Shown here one piece after another: positions 17,847 through 24,653 of a stretch of DNA of 64,000 bases. Position 1 is the first letter of the stretch, and every line of letters starts with the position of its first letter. The translations under genes and the position numbers were made by a program. Below the pieces are notes generated by a model, which saw only the letters and a program-made list of their open reading frames with translations, ran no database searches and was not told the DNA's origin. The stretch comes from Wenjunlia vitaminophila DSM 41686 (GTDB lineage: Bacteria > Actinomycetota > Actinomycetes > Streptomycetales > Streptomycetaceae), in NCBI RefSeq assembly GCF_000380165.1, contig NZ_KB904635.1:210484-274483 (forward strand), read 5' to 3'.

Positions 17847-18821
17847 CCGGTCCTCGTCCCCGGGCCGCCCCTGCCCGGCACCGCGCGAGCGCGCGAGGGC
17901 CCCGGTGAGCGAGGCGACGTGGGCGTCGAGGGCGTCGACCAGCGCGGGCGGGCCGAGGACGGTGAACCGCCAGGGCAGGCCGGCGAGCAACCTGGCCATG
18001 CCGGGAAGCTGTTCCACCCCACTGACCAGCAGCACCCCGCCGTCCGGGCAGGGCCGCAGCTCCCCGCTGGTGGCGGGCAGCCGGGCCCTGGCGGAGTCCA
18101 GGTCGGTGTCGAGCCACACCTCGGTCCGGTGGGCCCACCCTCCGAACGTCAGCGCGTGCAGCACGTGCGCCACCGGGTCGAAGTCCTCCGGTGGGGAGAA
18201 GGGGCGGGGCAGTTCCGCGGCGCCGGTCACCCGGTCGAGCCGGAACACGCGCACGGCGTCCCGCAGGTGGTCGTGGCCGACCAGGTACCAGCGGCGGGCG
18301 TGCACCACGAGCCCGAACGGGTCCACCTCGCGCGGCCCGGTCGAGTGCTCGATCCGCACGGTGCGACGTGCGCGCACGGCCGTGGCCAGGGTCAACGCCA
18401 GTTCCGGGTCGGGGGTCAGCGCGGCCGGGCCGGTCACGGAGGTCGCCGCGGCCAGTGTGTCCACCCGTTGCCTGAGCGCCGCGGGCAGCACCCGGTTGAG
18501 CTTGATCAGCGCCCGGTCGGCCGGGGAGGGCTCGCCGGCCCCCGCGCCCTCACCGGCGACGGCCAGCGCCGCGGCCACGGCCACGGCCTCCTCGTCAGCG
18601 AGCATCAACGGGGGCAGCCGGGCGCCGCGCGCCAGCCGGTACCCGCCGTACCGCCCGCGCACCGACTCGACGGGGACTCCGAGCTCGCGCAGCGCGGTGA
18701 CGTAGCGCCGCACCGCGCGGGTGTCCACCTCGAGCCGTCGGGCGAGTTCGTCGGCGGGGACCAGCCCGCGGTCCTGGAGGACCTCGAGCAGCGACAGGAC
18801 ACGGGTGGTCGGACGGGACAC
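17826..18821 (-). CDS. WYL-domain transcriptional regulator
   Basis: A 331-residue DNA-binding regulator. The winged helix-turn-helix lies at residues about 5-60 (VLSLLEVLQDRG, ELARRLEVDTRAVRRYVTALRELG, RGRYGGYRL). A WYL-type ligand domain follows from about 130 to 225, including WYLVGHDHLRDAVRVFRLDRV, and then a C-terminal WCX extension. The start is GTG at 18821, which falls just where transcription should begin from the promoter at 18829-18857, so the message is probably leaderless. It is divergent from the alpha/beta hydrolase gene at 18906, which is its likely target. Confidence 0.9.
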   Translation of the reverse strand: MSRPTTRVLSLLEVLQDRGLVPADELARRLEVDTRAVRRYVTALRELGVPVESVRGRYGGYRLARGARLPPLMLADEEAVAVAAALAVAGEGAGAGEPSPADRALIKLNRVLPAALRQRVDTLAAATSVTGPAALTPDPELALTLATAVRARRTVRIEHSTGPREVDPFGLVVHARRWYLVGHDHLRDAVRVFRLDRVTGAAELPRPFSPPEDFDPVAHVLHALTFGGWAHRTEVWLDTDLDSARARLPATSGELRPCPDGGVLLVSGVEQLPGMARLLAGLPWRFTVLGPPALVDALDAHVASLTGALARSRGAGQGRPGDEDRSAGTFP

Positions 18822-18828
18822 CCCCCAC

Positions 18829-18857
18829 AGCCTAATCCGGACAGAAACCGTCCACAA
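18829..18857 (-). promoter_or_regulatory. Leaderless promoter of WYL regulator
   Basis: Reading leftward, TTGTGG (18857-18852) and TAGGCT (18834-18829) are spaced by 17 bases. The GTG start follows seven bases after the -10 element. An inverted repeat GGAC-N7-GTCC at 18839-18853 lies inside the spacer and is a candidate operator for autoregulation and for the divergent hydrolase gene. Confidence 0.6.
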
Positions 18858-18905
18858 TCGCTCCTACCGTGAGACCGACGCACTCCAGCGGAAGGAATCC
18901 CGGTC

Positions 18906-19604
18906 ATGTCCACCATCGTTCTCGTCGGCGGCTCGTTCCTCGGCGCCTGGGCCTGGGAACGGGTCACCCCGGCCCTCGTCGACGCCGGCCACGACGTACA
19001 CCCGCTGACCCTCACCGGTTTCGGCGACCGCGCCCACCTGGGTTCCACGGCGACGACGCTCACCACGCACGCCACCGACATCGCCGCCGCGATCGAGGTG
19101 GCCGAGCTGCGCGACGTGGTCCTCGTCGCCCACTCCTACGGCGGCGCGCCGGCGACGATCGCCGCCAACCGGGTGCCCGACCGCATCGCCCGGATCGTCT
19201 ACCTCGCGTCCGTCCTCCCCCAGCCGGGCAGGACGCTGTTCGAGGCCGCCCCGCCCGGCTTCGAGGAAGCAGTCACCAGCACCGTCAGGGACGGCCTGAT
19301 CCCCGTGCTGAGCGACGAGATCATCGACGCCCAGTTCGGCGAGCACGGCCTCAGTCCGCAGGACCGCCGGTGGCTCCGCGCCCGGGCGGTCGGCCAGCCG
19401 GTCAACACCTACCGGGACCCGGCCCCCGACGACCTCGCCGCGGTGCAGCGGCTCCCCCGCACCTGGGTCGCGTGCACCGGCGACCCCGGCGACCCGCCCC
19501 ACCTCCCCGGCCACGACGTCGTCACCCTGGACTCCGGACACTGGCCCATGATCACCAAGCCCCGGGAACTCGCCTCGCTCCTCGACGAACTGGCCGGGGG
19601 CTGA
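18906..19604 (+). CDS. Alpha/beta hydrolase
   Basis: A 232-residue cytoplasmic hydrolase of the small esterase type (pyrethroid/salicylate esterase-like). Visible parts are the oxyanion segment VLVGGSFLGAWAW, the nucleophile elbow AHSYGG with Ser near residue 79, and the terminal SGHWPM with the catalytic His. The substrate is unknown. The ATG has GAAGGAA upstream. It is divergently transcribed from the WYL regulator across an 84-base region with an inverted repeat, a typical regulator-target pair. Confidence 0.88.
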   Translation: MSTIVLVGGSFLGAWAWERVTPALVDAGHDVHPLTLTGFGDRAHLGSTATTLTTHATDIAAAIEVAELRDVVLVAHSYGGAPATIAANRVPDRIARIVYLASVLPQPGRTLFEAAPPGFEEAVTSTVRDGLIPVLSDEIIDAQFGEHGLSPQDRRWLRARAVGQPVNTYRDPAPDDLAAVQRLPRTWVACTGDPGDPPHLPGHDVVTLDSGHWPMITKPRELASLLDELAGG

Positions 19605-19959
19605 CGCCGGGGGGCCACGTCGGTCGGCGCGCGGGGTGCCGCGGGCCGAGCCCCGGCCCGCTCCCGGATCACGGCCCCGCGACGCGCCGGGAGACGTCCG
19701 CCTCCCCGCGCGGGACGCGTGCGCCTTGTCCCCGTCCGGGCCGCGGCTGACGATGTTGCCCTGGCCACCGGGTTCCGCGAGCCGGACCGGACGCCGGCCC
19801 CGCCACCCCCGCGGCCCACCGTCGGCCGTCCGCCGTCCGCCTGGGAACGGCTGCCGGGCCCCGCTGCGGACCACGCTCGGTGACGGTGCCACGGCACCCG
19901 ACGGTGCCCGGCCCGCCCGGGGACTCCTGGTGCGCCCCCACACAACGAAGGAGCGGACG
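19605..19959. other. Gene-free interval
   Basis: 355 bases between the hydrolase and the cupin gene. The reading frames are Arg/Pro-rich and unlike proteins. I see no clear terminator or operator. Only the last 20 bases (AAGGAG before the cupin ATG) can be assigned. Confidence 0.5.
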
Positions 19960-20454
19960 ATGTCCTATCCCGAACCCCGTTACCTGGGCGACACCGGCGA
20001 GACCAACGCCCGGTTCCGACCGGCCGACACCCCGAGCGACCGCACCTCCCCCGCCGGCAACCGGACCCACTACCTGGCCACCAGTGCCTCCACCGGAGGG
20101 GAGTTCGGCCTGTACCGGGTGGATCTGGGCCCCGGGGCCCCGGGGCCCGGCACGCACTTCCACCGCACGATCTCGGAGTCGTTCTTCGTCCTGTCCGGGC
20201 AGACCCGGCTGTACGACGGGGAGCGCTGGATCACCGCACGTTCCGGGGACTTCCTGTACGTCCCGGTCGGCGGACTGCACGCGTTCCGCAACGAGTCGGA
20301 GGAGCCGACCTCGCTGCTGCTGCTCTACGCTCCGGGCGCGCCCCGGGAGGAGTACCACGAGCAGGTCGCCGAGATGGCGCGGCGAGGAGGGCCGGAGTTC
20401 GAGGAGTTCCTGGTCCGGCACGACACGTACTTCGTCGAGGGAGGCCCGGAGTGA
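19960..20454 (+). CDS. Cupin-domain protein
   Basis: A 164-residue single-domain cupin. Motif 1 is GTHFHRTISESFFVLSG with the metal-binding His-x-His and Glu; motif 2 is PVGGLHAFRN with the last His. All four metal ligands are therefore present and it probably binds a metal ion. The role is unknown; such proteins include small dioxygenases, isomerases and sugar-binding proteins. The start is ATG at 19960 with AAGGAG 7 bases upstream. It is followed by a convergent gene 48 bases away. Confidence 0.85.
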   Translation: MSYPEPRYLGDTGETNARFRPADTPSDRTSPAGNRTHYLATSASTGGEFGLYRVDLGPGAPGPGTHFHRTISESFFVLSGQTRLYDGERWITARSGDFLYVPVGGLHAFRNESEEPTSLLLLYAPGAPREEYHEQVAEMARRGGPEFEEFLVRHDTYFVEGGPE

Positions 20455-20502
20455 GGCGCCCCGGGGGGTGCCGCGGCCGGGGCCCCGCCGACGCCGTGCG
20501 CC

Positions 20503-20928
20503 CTACCCCCGGGACGGCCGCCGGGTGCGCATGGCCCTGACCACCCGCGCCGGTCCCTCGCCCCCGACCAGGCGTCGGTACTCCGCGGACTCCACGGGGC
20601 ACAGCGCCACCCGTTCGTGCTCGTCGAGCAGGAGCCCGAAGCCGTACTTCTTCGGCAGCGGAGAGGTTCGCAGGCAGGCCCTGGGTCTGGCGAAGAACTC
20701 GTCGCGCAGCGCCGTCCGCTCCGGCCCGGTGAGCCGGTCGGCGTCGGGCTGCCGCTCGAGCCAGGACAGGAACAGCACGTCGTCCTGGGTCAGCACGTGC
20801 GGCGCGCCGACGAGCAGTTCGTACTGGACGACGGCCACCGTCGGCACGCCGCCCCGGGGCAACGGAACGGTGCTCCTGGTGACCGGGGAGTCGGCCGACA
20901 CGGCGATCAGGGTCCAGCGGGGGCTCAC
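20503..20928 (-). CDS. DUF6157-like protein
   Basis: A 141-residue protein of unknown function. It has the pattern I associate with DUF6157: SPVTRSTVP, then a VAVVQYELL strand, LTQDDVLF, CLRTSPLPKKYGFGLLLDE and VESAEYRRL. No catalytic residues are known to me. GTG at 20928 has GAGGGG six bases upstream; a longer frame back to 20979 lacks such a site. The DUF3224 gene is 53 bases upstream on the same strand, so the two may be cotranscribed. Confidence 0.75.
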   Translation of the reverse strand: MSPRWTLIAVSADSPVTRSTVPLPRGGVPTVAVVQYELLVGAPHVLTQDDVLFLSWLERQPDADRLTGPERTALRDEFFARPRACLRTSPLPKKYGFGLLLDEHERVALCPVESAEYRRLVGGEGPARVVRAMRTRRPSRG

Positions 20929-20981
20929 GTCGCTCCCCTCGCCGGGTCCGGGGCGGTCGGTCCGTCCGGTGGCCCCCACGG

Positions 20982-21389
20982 TCAGTCCAGGTCGTAGTCG
21001 AAGGTGTACGGGGTGGAGGACACGCCGTGCCGCGCGGTGAAGTGTCCCTTCCCGCGGAGCCCGACGAGGTCGTCGGTCCCCGAACCGGGGACGACCTCGA
21101 AGGTACAGCGCACCGTTCCCCCGGCGTCGAACGAGCCCTGCTGGGAGAGGGCGAAGGTTCCCTTCCGCCCGTCCACGCTGCCGGTCAGCACCTCCATGCC
21201 GGCGAACGACCCGGTCGCCTCCGTCACGTACAGGATGGAGTACTCACAGGTGGTGCCGACGGCCCGCACGCCGCCGGAGAAGGTGTTGCTGACCGCCGCG
21301 TGGGCGAGGCGGGGGCTCCCCTCCTCCGGGCCGACCGGGCGCTCCTCCCAGTTGGCGAAGGTGAACTCGCCTGTGGTCTGCGTGGGCAT
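20982..21389 (-). CDS. DUF3224 family protein
   Basis: A 135-residue protein with the sequence style of DUF3224, a small beta-barrel related to the allene oxide cyclase-like fold: TGEFTFANWEERP, then the GSFAGMEVLTGSVDGRKGTFALSQQGSF hairpins and VVPGSGTDDLVGLRGKG. The function is unknown. ATG at 21389 is chosen with AAGGA upstream. It is divergent from the WYL regulator at 21491 across about 100 bases that carry a strong inverted repeat, so it is a likely target of that regulator. Confidence 0.8.
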   Translation of the reverse strand: MPTQTTGEFTFANWEERPVGPEEGSPRLAHAAVSNTFSGGVRAVGTTCEYSILYVTEATGSFAGMEVLTGSVDGRKGTFALSQQGSFDAGGTVRCTFEVVPGSGTDDLVGLRGKGHFTARHGVSSTPYTFDYDLD

Positions 21390-21450
21390 GAGTGGTCCTT
21401 TCGTCAGCCGCACGGTGCGGTCCTCGTGGGCCTGACCAGCCTAGGGACGG

Positions 21451-21473
21451 TACCTGACACCTCCTGTCAGGTA
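21451..21473. promoter_or_regulatory. Operator dyad TACCTGACA-N5-TGTCAGGTA
   Basis: A perfect inverted repeat with 9-base arms (21451-21459 and 21465-21473) and a 5-base spacer. It overlaps a possible -35 (CTGACA) and lies just before a possible -10 (GACAAT, 21479-21484) for the WYL gene starting at 21491. It is well placed to control both that gene and the divergent DUF3224 gene. Confidence 0.7.
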
Positions 21474-21490
21474 TGCGGGACAATGTCGTC

Positions 21491-22603
21491 GTGCGCGCTG
21501 ACCGGCTGATCTCCCTGCTCCTGCTGCTCCAGAACCGCGGCCGGATGACCGCCCCCGAGCTGGCCTCGGAGCTGGAGGTGTCGGTGCGCACCGTCTACCG
21601 GGACGTCGAGGCGTTGGGGGCGTCCGGGATACCGGTGCACGCCGAGCGGGGGCCGGAGGGTGGCTACCGGCTGCGCGAGGGTTTCCGCACCCGGCTCACC
21701 GGTCTCACCGACGCGGAGGCCGCCGCCCTCTTCCTCACCGGGACCTCGGGGCCGGCCCGCGACCTGGGCCTGGACACGGTGTTGGCCACCGCCCAGCTCA
21801 AGCTCCAGGCCGCCCTGCCGGCCGAGCTGGCGAACCGGACCCGACAGGTGCAGGACCGTTTCCACCTGGATGCCCCGGGGTGGTTCCGGGACGCCGACCC
21901 GGTGCCCTTCCTGGGGCCCGTCGCCGAGGCGGTGTGGGAGCAGCGGGTGCTGCGGACCCACTACCGCGCCTGGCGGGGCGAGGGGTGGCGGGAGCTGCAC
22001 CCCCTGGGCATGGTCCTCAAGAGCGGGATCTGGTACCTGGTCGCGCAGGGGGACAGCGGCATCCGCACCTACCGGGTCTCACGGCTCCTGGCCGTGGAGG
22101 CCACGGGGGACACCTTCGAGCGGCCGGCTGGCTTCGACCTCGCCGCCCACTGGGAGGAGTTCTCCCAGCGGCTCGGGGCCGCGCGGTACCGGGGCACGGC
22201 ACGGCTCCGCCTCTCGCCCCGCGGGCAGAAGCTGCTGCCCATGTGCTTCGGAGCCGTCGGCACCCGGGCCCTGGACACGGCGGGGACGCCGGACGACGGG
22301 GGGTGGGTGGAGGTGACGATGGCCGTGGAGACCACGAACGTCGCCGTGGGGGACCTGCTGCGCCTCGGCACCGAGGCCGAGGTGCTCGCCCCACCGGAGC
22401 TGCGGCGCGCCGTCGCGGACACCGTGGCCGGGCTCGCCGCCCGCTACGGCGCGGTCGACGCTCCGGGCGGACGGCACCACGGGGCGGACGGTCACGCGTC
22501 AGGTGGTCACACGTCAGACGGTCTCGCGTCAGAAGGTCACGCGTCAGGCGGCCGAGTGTCGGGTGGTCACCTGTCAGACGGTCACGTGTCGAGCAGACCT
22601 TAG
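21491..22603 (+). CDS. WYL-domain regulator with repeat tail
   Basis: A 370-residue regulator. A winged helix-turn-helix covers residues about 3-60 (RLISLLLLLQNRGRMTAPELA, then VRTVYRDVEALGASGIPV, GPEGGYRL). The WYL sensor domain (residues about 140-210) contains WYLVAQGDSGIRTYRVSRL and is followed by a WCX domain. After about residue 325 the protein ends in a Gly/His/Ser-rich tail built from seven 5-residue repeats. I chose GTG at 21491 (family start VRADRLISLLLLLQ) because the upstream ATG at 21473 lies inside the operator. The transcript is probably leaderless. The stop overlaps the end of the SRPBCC gene by 4 bases. Confidence 0.88.
   Translation: MRADRLISLLLLLQNRGRMTAPELASELEVSVRTVYRDVEALGASGIPVHAERGPEGGYRLREGFRTRLTGLTDAEAAALFLTGTSGPARDLGLDTVLATAQLKLQAALPAELANRTRQVQDRFHLDAPGWFRDADPVPFLGPVAEAVWEQRVLRTHYRAWRGEGWRELHPLGMVLKSGIWYLVAQGDSGIRTYRVSRLLAVEATGDTFERPAGFDLAAHWEEFSQRLGAARYRGTARLRLSPRGQKLLPMCFGAVGTRALDTAGTPDDGGWVEVTMAVETTNVAVGDLLRLGTEAEVLAPPELRRAVADTVAGLAARYGAVDAPGGRHHGADGHASGGHTSDGLASEGHASGGRVSGGHLSDGHVSSRP
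22490..22594 (+). repeat. Seven 15-bp tandem repeats in coding tail
   Basis: Seven in-frame copies of a degenerate 15-base unit (consensus ggtcacgcgtcaggn) encode G-H/L/R-x-S-G/D/E/S pentapeptides at the C-terminus of the WYL regulator. The copies differ at several positions, so the array is not freshly duplicated. Confidence 0.85.
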
Positions 22604-23061
22604 GGGTGCTGGGACCGCTGCCTGAGCTCGGTTTCCAGGGCGGCGAGTTGGGTGGTGGTACCCCGCTCCCGCCAGGCCGGCTCCTCCCTGCCGTCGAGGA
22701 AGGTGCCCTGCTCGGTGAGGACGATCCGGGTCCCCTCCGCCGTGGGGTGGAAGCAGACGGTGGTGATCGAGATGGTGCACAGGGCCTGGTCCTGGTGGAG
22801 GGTGCCGGAGTAGACGATCCGCTCGTTCTCGACGACGTCCTGGTAGCGGGCCTCGAAGGTGAGCGTGGAACCGTCCTCCCGGACCGCCCGGACCCGTTCG
22901 CACCCGCCGACCCGGAAGTCGAGTTGGTGCTCGTCGCCGGGTCGGCTGAACCAGCGCGCCTTGGCGCCCGGGTCCGCCCAGGCGGTGAACACCGTGTCGG
23001 GCGGGACGGGGTAGCGGCGCTCCAGGGTGAACCTGGCGTGGGTGACAGGGCGGTTGGTCAA
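22600..23061 (-). CDS. SRPBCC (AHSA1-type) protein
   Basis: A 153-residue START-like/AHSA1 fold protein: LERRYPVPPDTVFTAWADPGAKARWF at the N-terminus, then the beta-sheet segments DFRVGG, FEARYQDVVENERIVYS and the C-terminal helix. In bacteria such genes usually follow an ArsR-type repressor and may bind hydrophobic ligands. That is the arrangement here: the ArsR gene is 84 bases upstream on the same strand. Its 3' end overlaps the WYL regulator stop by 4 bases. Confidence 0.88.
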   Translation of the reverse strand: MTNRPVTHARFTLERRYPVPPDTVFTAWADPGAKARWFSRPGDEHQLDFRVGGCERVRAVREDGSTLTFEARYQDVVENERIVYSGTLHQDQALCTISITTVCFHPTAEGTRIVLTEQGTFLDGREEPAWRERGTTTQLAALETELRQRSQHP

Positions 23062-23145
23062 GGGGCGCTCCTCGCGTCGTGCCGCGGCCGGCTGTCCGGG
23101 TGCCGGGTGCCGGCTGGCCGACGGGGGCCAGCCGGGGGTGGCCGG

Positions 23146-23487
23146 TCACCGCTGGGGGCCTCCGGACCGTTCGGCGAGCTGGTCGCCGAGCCGGTCGAGG
23201 CGGTGTTCCCAGGTGGTGCGCTGGCGGACGATCCAGTCCTCGGCGAACCGGAGCGCCGCGGGCTCGATCCGGCAGGTGCGGACCCGGCCCACCTTCTCGG
23301 TGTGGACCAGCCCGCTGGACTCCAGCACCTTCAGGTGCTGCACCACCGCTGCCAACGACATCGGCAGCGGTCTGGCCAACTCGCTCACCGACGCTGGGCC
23401 TTTTATCAGATGTTCGACCATGGCTCGCCGGGTCGGGTCCGCAAGCGCCTGGAGTATGCGGTCCAGCGACCAGCTTTGGTTAAGCAC
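23146..23487 (-). CDS. ArsR-family repressor
   Basis: A 113-residue winged-helix repressor: LDRILQALADPTRRAMVEHLIKG, VSELARPLPMSLAAVVQHLKVLESSGLV and a basic wing. No Cys pair of the metal-sensing type is seen, so it is the non-metal subtype usually paired with an SRPBCC gene, as here. I chose GTG at 23487. An in-frame TTG at 23523 would also be possible but coincides with the -35 element of a good promoter whose transcript would begin about at the GTG, so a leaderless start is the best reading. An imperfect dyad TTAAGCA-CA-TGCTTGA covers the start codon. Confidence 0.88.
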   Translation of the reverse strand: MLNQSWSLDRILQALADPTRRAMVEHLIKGPASVSELARPLPMSLAAVVQHLKVLESSGLVHTEKVGRVRTCRIEPAALRFAEDWIVRQRTTWEHRLDRLGDQLAERSGGPQR

Positions 23488-23494
23488 ATGCTTG

Positions 23495-23523
23495 AGTTTG
23501 CCGAGTGACGAACCCTCAGTCAA
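23495..23523 (-). promoter_or_regulatory. Promoter of arsR-SRPBCC operon
   Basis: Leftward TTGACT (23523-23518), exactly 17 bases, CAAACT (23500-23495), then seven bases to the GTG at 23487. The imperfect dyad around 23480-23495 overlaps the transcription start, consistent with self-repression. Confidence 0.6.
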
Positions 23524-23675
23524 GCGACCACTTCACCATTCAGTCCCGCACACCACACCCCGGGGGCGCCTTCCGCGGCCCGCGAACCCCTTCCGCGGCC
23601 CGCCACCCGACCATGTCCGCGCCCGTGCGCGCCACCGCGCTCCGGCGACTCCGCGCGGCAACCCACCACCTCCTT

Positions 23676-23705
23676 CTACGCGCGTAGGCAGTAACGGGTT
23701 AGGCT
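23676..23705 (+). promoter_or_regulatory. CTACGCGCGTAG operator and -10 of PNP gene
   Basis: A perfect 12-base palindrome CTACGCGCGTAG at 23676-23687 precedes a -10 element TAGGCT at 23700-23705. Seven bases later comes the GTG start, so the transcript is probably leaderless and the dyad lies between the -35 and -10 positions. The same dyad is found before add and, with one change, before deoC. Confidence 0.75.
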
Positions 23706-23712
23706 CGGCGGC

Positions 23713-24534
23713 GTGAACGCTTCTGCTGACTCGGAGGACTTCTCCGACCCCCACGCCGCCGCCGATGCCGCCGCTGCCAGGCTCCGCGAGCTGACCGGTG
23801 CCGCGTCCCACGACGTCGCCCTGGTCATGGGCTCCGGCTGGGTCCCCGCCGCCGACAGCCTCGGCGCTCCCGACCACGACCTCCCGATGACCGACCTGCC
23901 CGGCTTCGCCAAGCCCGGGGTGGAGGGACACGCCGGACGCATCCGTTCGGTCGCCCTCGGTTCCACCCGGGCCCTGGTCTTCCTCGGGCGCACCCACCTG
24001 TACGAGGGCCGCGGCGTGGCCGCGGTCGCCCACGGAGTGCGCACCGCGGTGGCCGCCGGCTGCAAGACGGTGGTGCTCACCAACGGCTGCGGCGGACTGC
24101 GGGACACCTTCTCCCCCGGACAGCCCGTCCTGATCAGCGACCACATCAACCTCACCGGCGTGTCACCGATCGTCGGCGCCAACTTCGTGGACCTCACCGA
24201 CCTGTACTCCCCCCGGCTGCGCGCCCTGTGCCGGGAGGTCGACCCCAGCCTCGCCGAGGGGGTCTACGTGCAGTTCCGCGGCCCCCAGTACGAGACCCCG
24301 GCAGAGATCAGTATGGTTCGCGCCATAGGTGGCGATCTGGTGGGCATGTCCACCACCCTTGAGGCGATAGCCGCCCGCGAGGCCGGAGCCGAAGTGCTCG
24401 GCATCTCCCTGGTCACCAACCTCGCGGCGGGAATGACCGGGGAGCCGCTGAGCCACGAGGAGGTGCTGGAGGCCGGGCGCGGCTCGGCCACCCGGATGGG
24501 TGCCCTGCTGGGACGGGTGCTGGAACGCGTCTGA
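23713..24534 (+). CDS. Purine nucleoside phosphorylase (class II)
   Basis: Cleaves inosine and guanosine (and deoxy forms) with phosphate to the free base and (deoxy)ribose-1-phosphate. The 273 residues fit the trimeric class: the phosphate loop [14 protein letters not shown] with its catalytic His, TNGCGGL, the purine-binding Glu in QYETPAE and the Asn in VTNLAAG, a Glu/Asn pair that suits 6-oxopurines. The start is GTG at 23713, likely leaderless, under the CTACGCGCGTAG dyad. The mutase gene follows 119 bases downstream on the same strand. It acts after adenosine deaminase in purine salvage. Confidence 0.95.
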   Translation: MNASADSEDFSDPHAAADAAAARLRELTGAASHDVALVMGSGWVPAADSLGAPDHDLPMTDLPGFAKPGVEGHAGRIRSVALGSTRALVFLGRTHLYEGRGVAAVAHGVRTAVAAGCKTVVLTNGCGGLRDTFSPGQPVLISDHINLTGVSPIVGANFVDLTDLYSPRLRALCREVDPSLAEGVYVQFRGPQYETPAEISMVRAIGGDLVGMSTTLEAIAAREAGAEVLGISLVTNLAAGMTGEPLSHEEVLEAGRGSATRMGALLGRVLERV

Positions 24535-24653
24535 GTCCACCCGGTCCCGACCGTGACCGCCGTGCAACCGGGCGCACGCGGAACACCACTGGGGCAACGA
24601 ACGTGCCCGAACCAGAACACATGCCCAGAGCACACAGGACACAGGAGACGCAG

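Noticed and set aside
23521-23523. TTG start for the ArsR gene
   Set aside because: These bases form the -35 hexamer of a well-spaced promoter. The GTG at 23487 gives the usual ArsR N-terminus.
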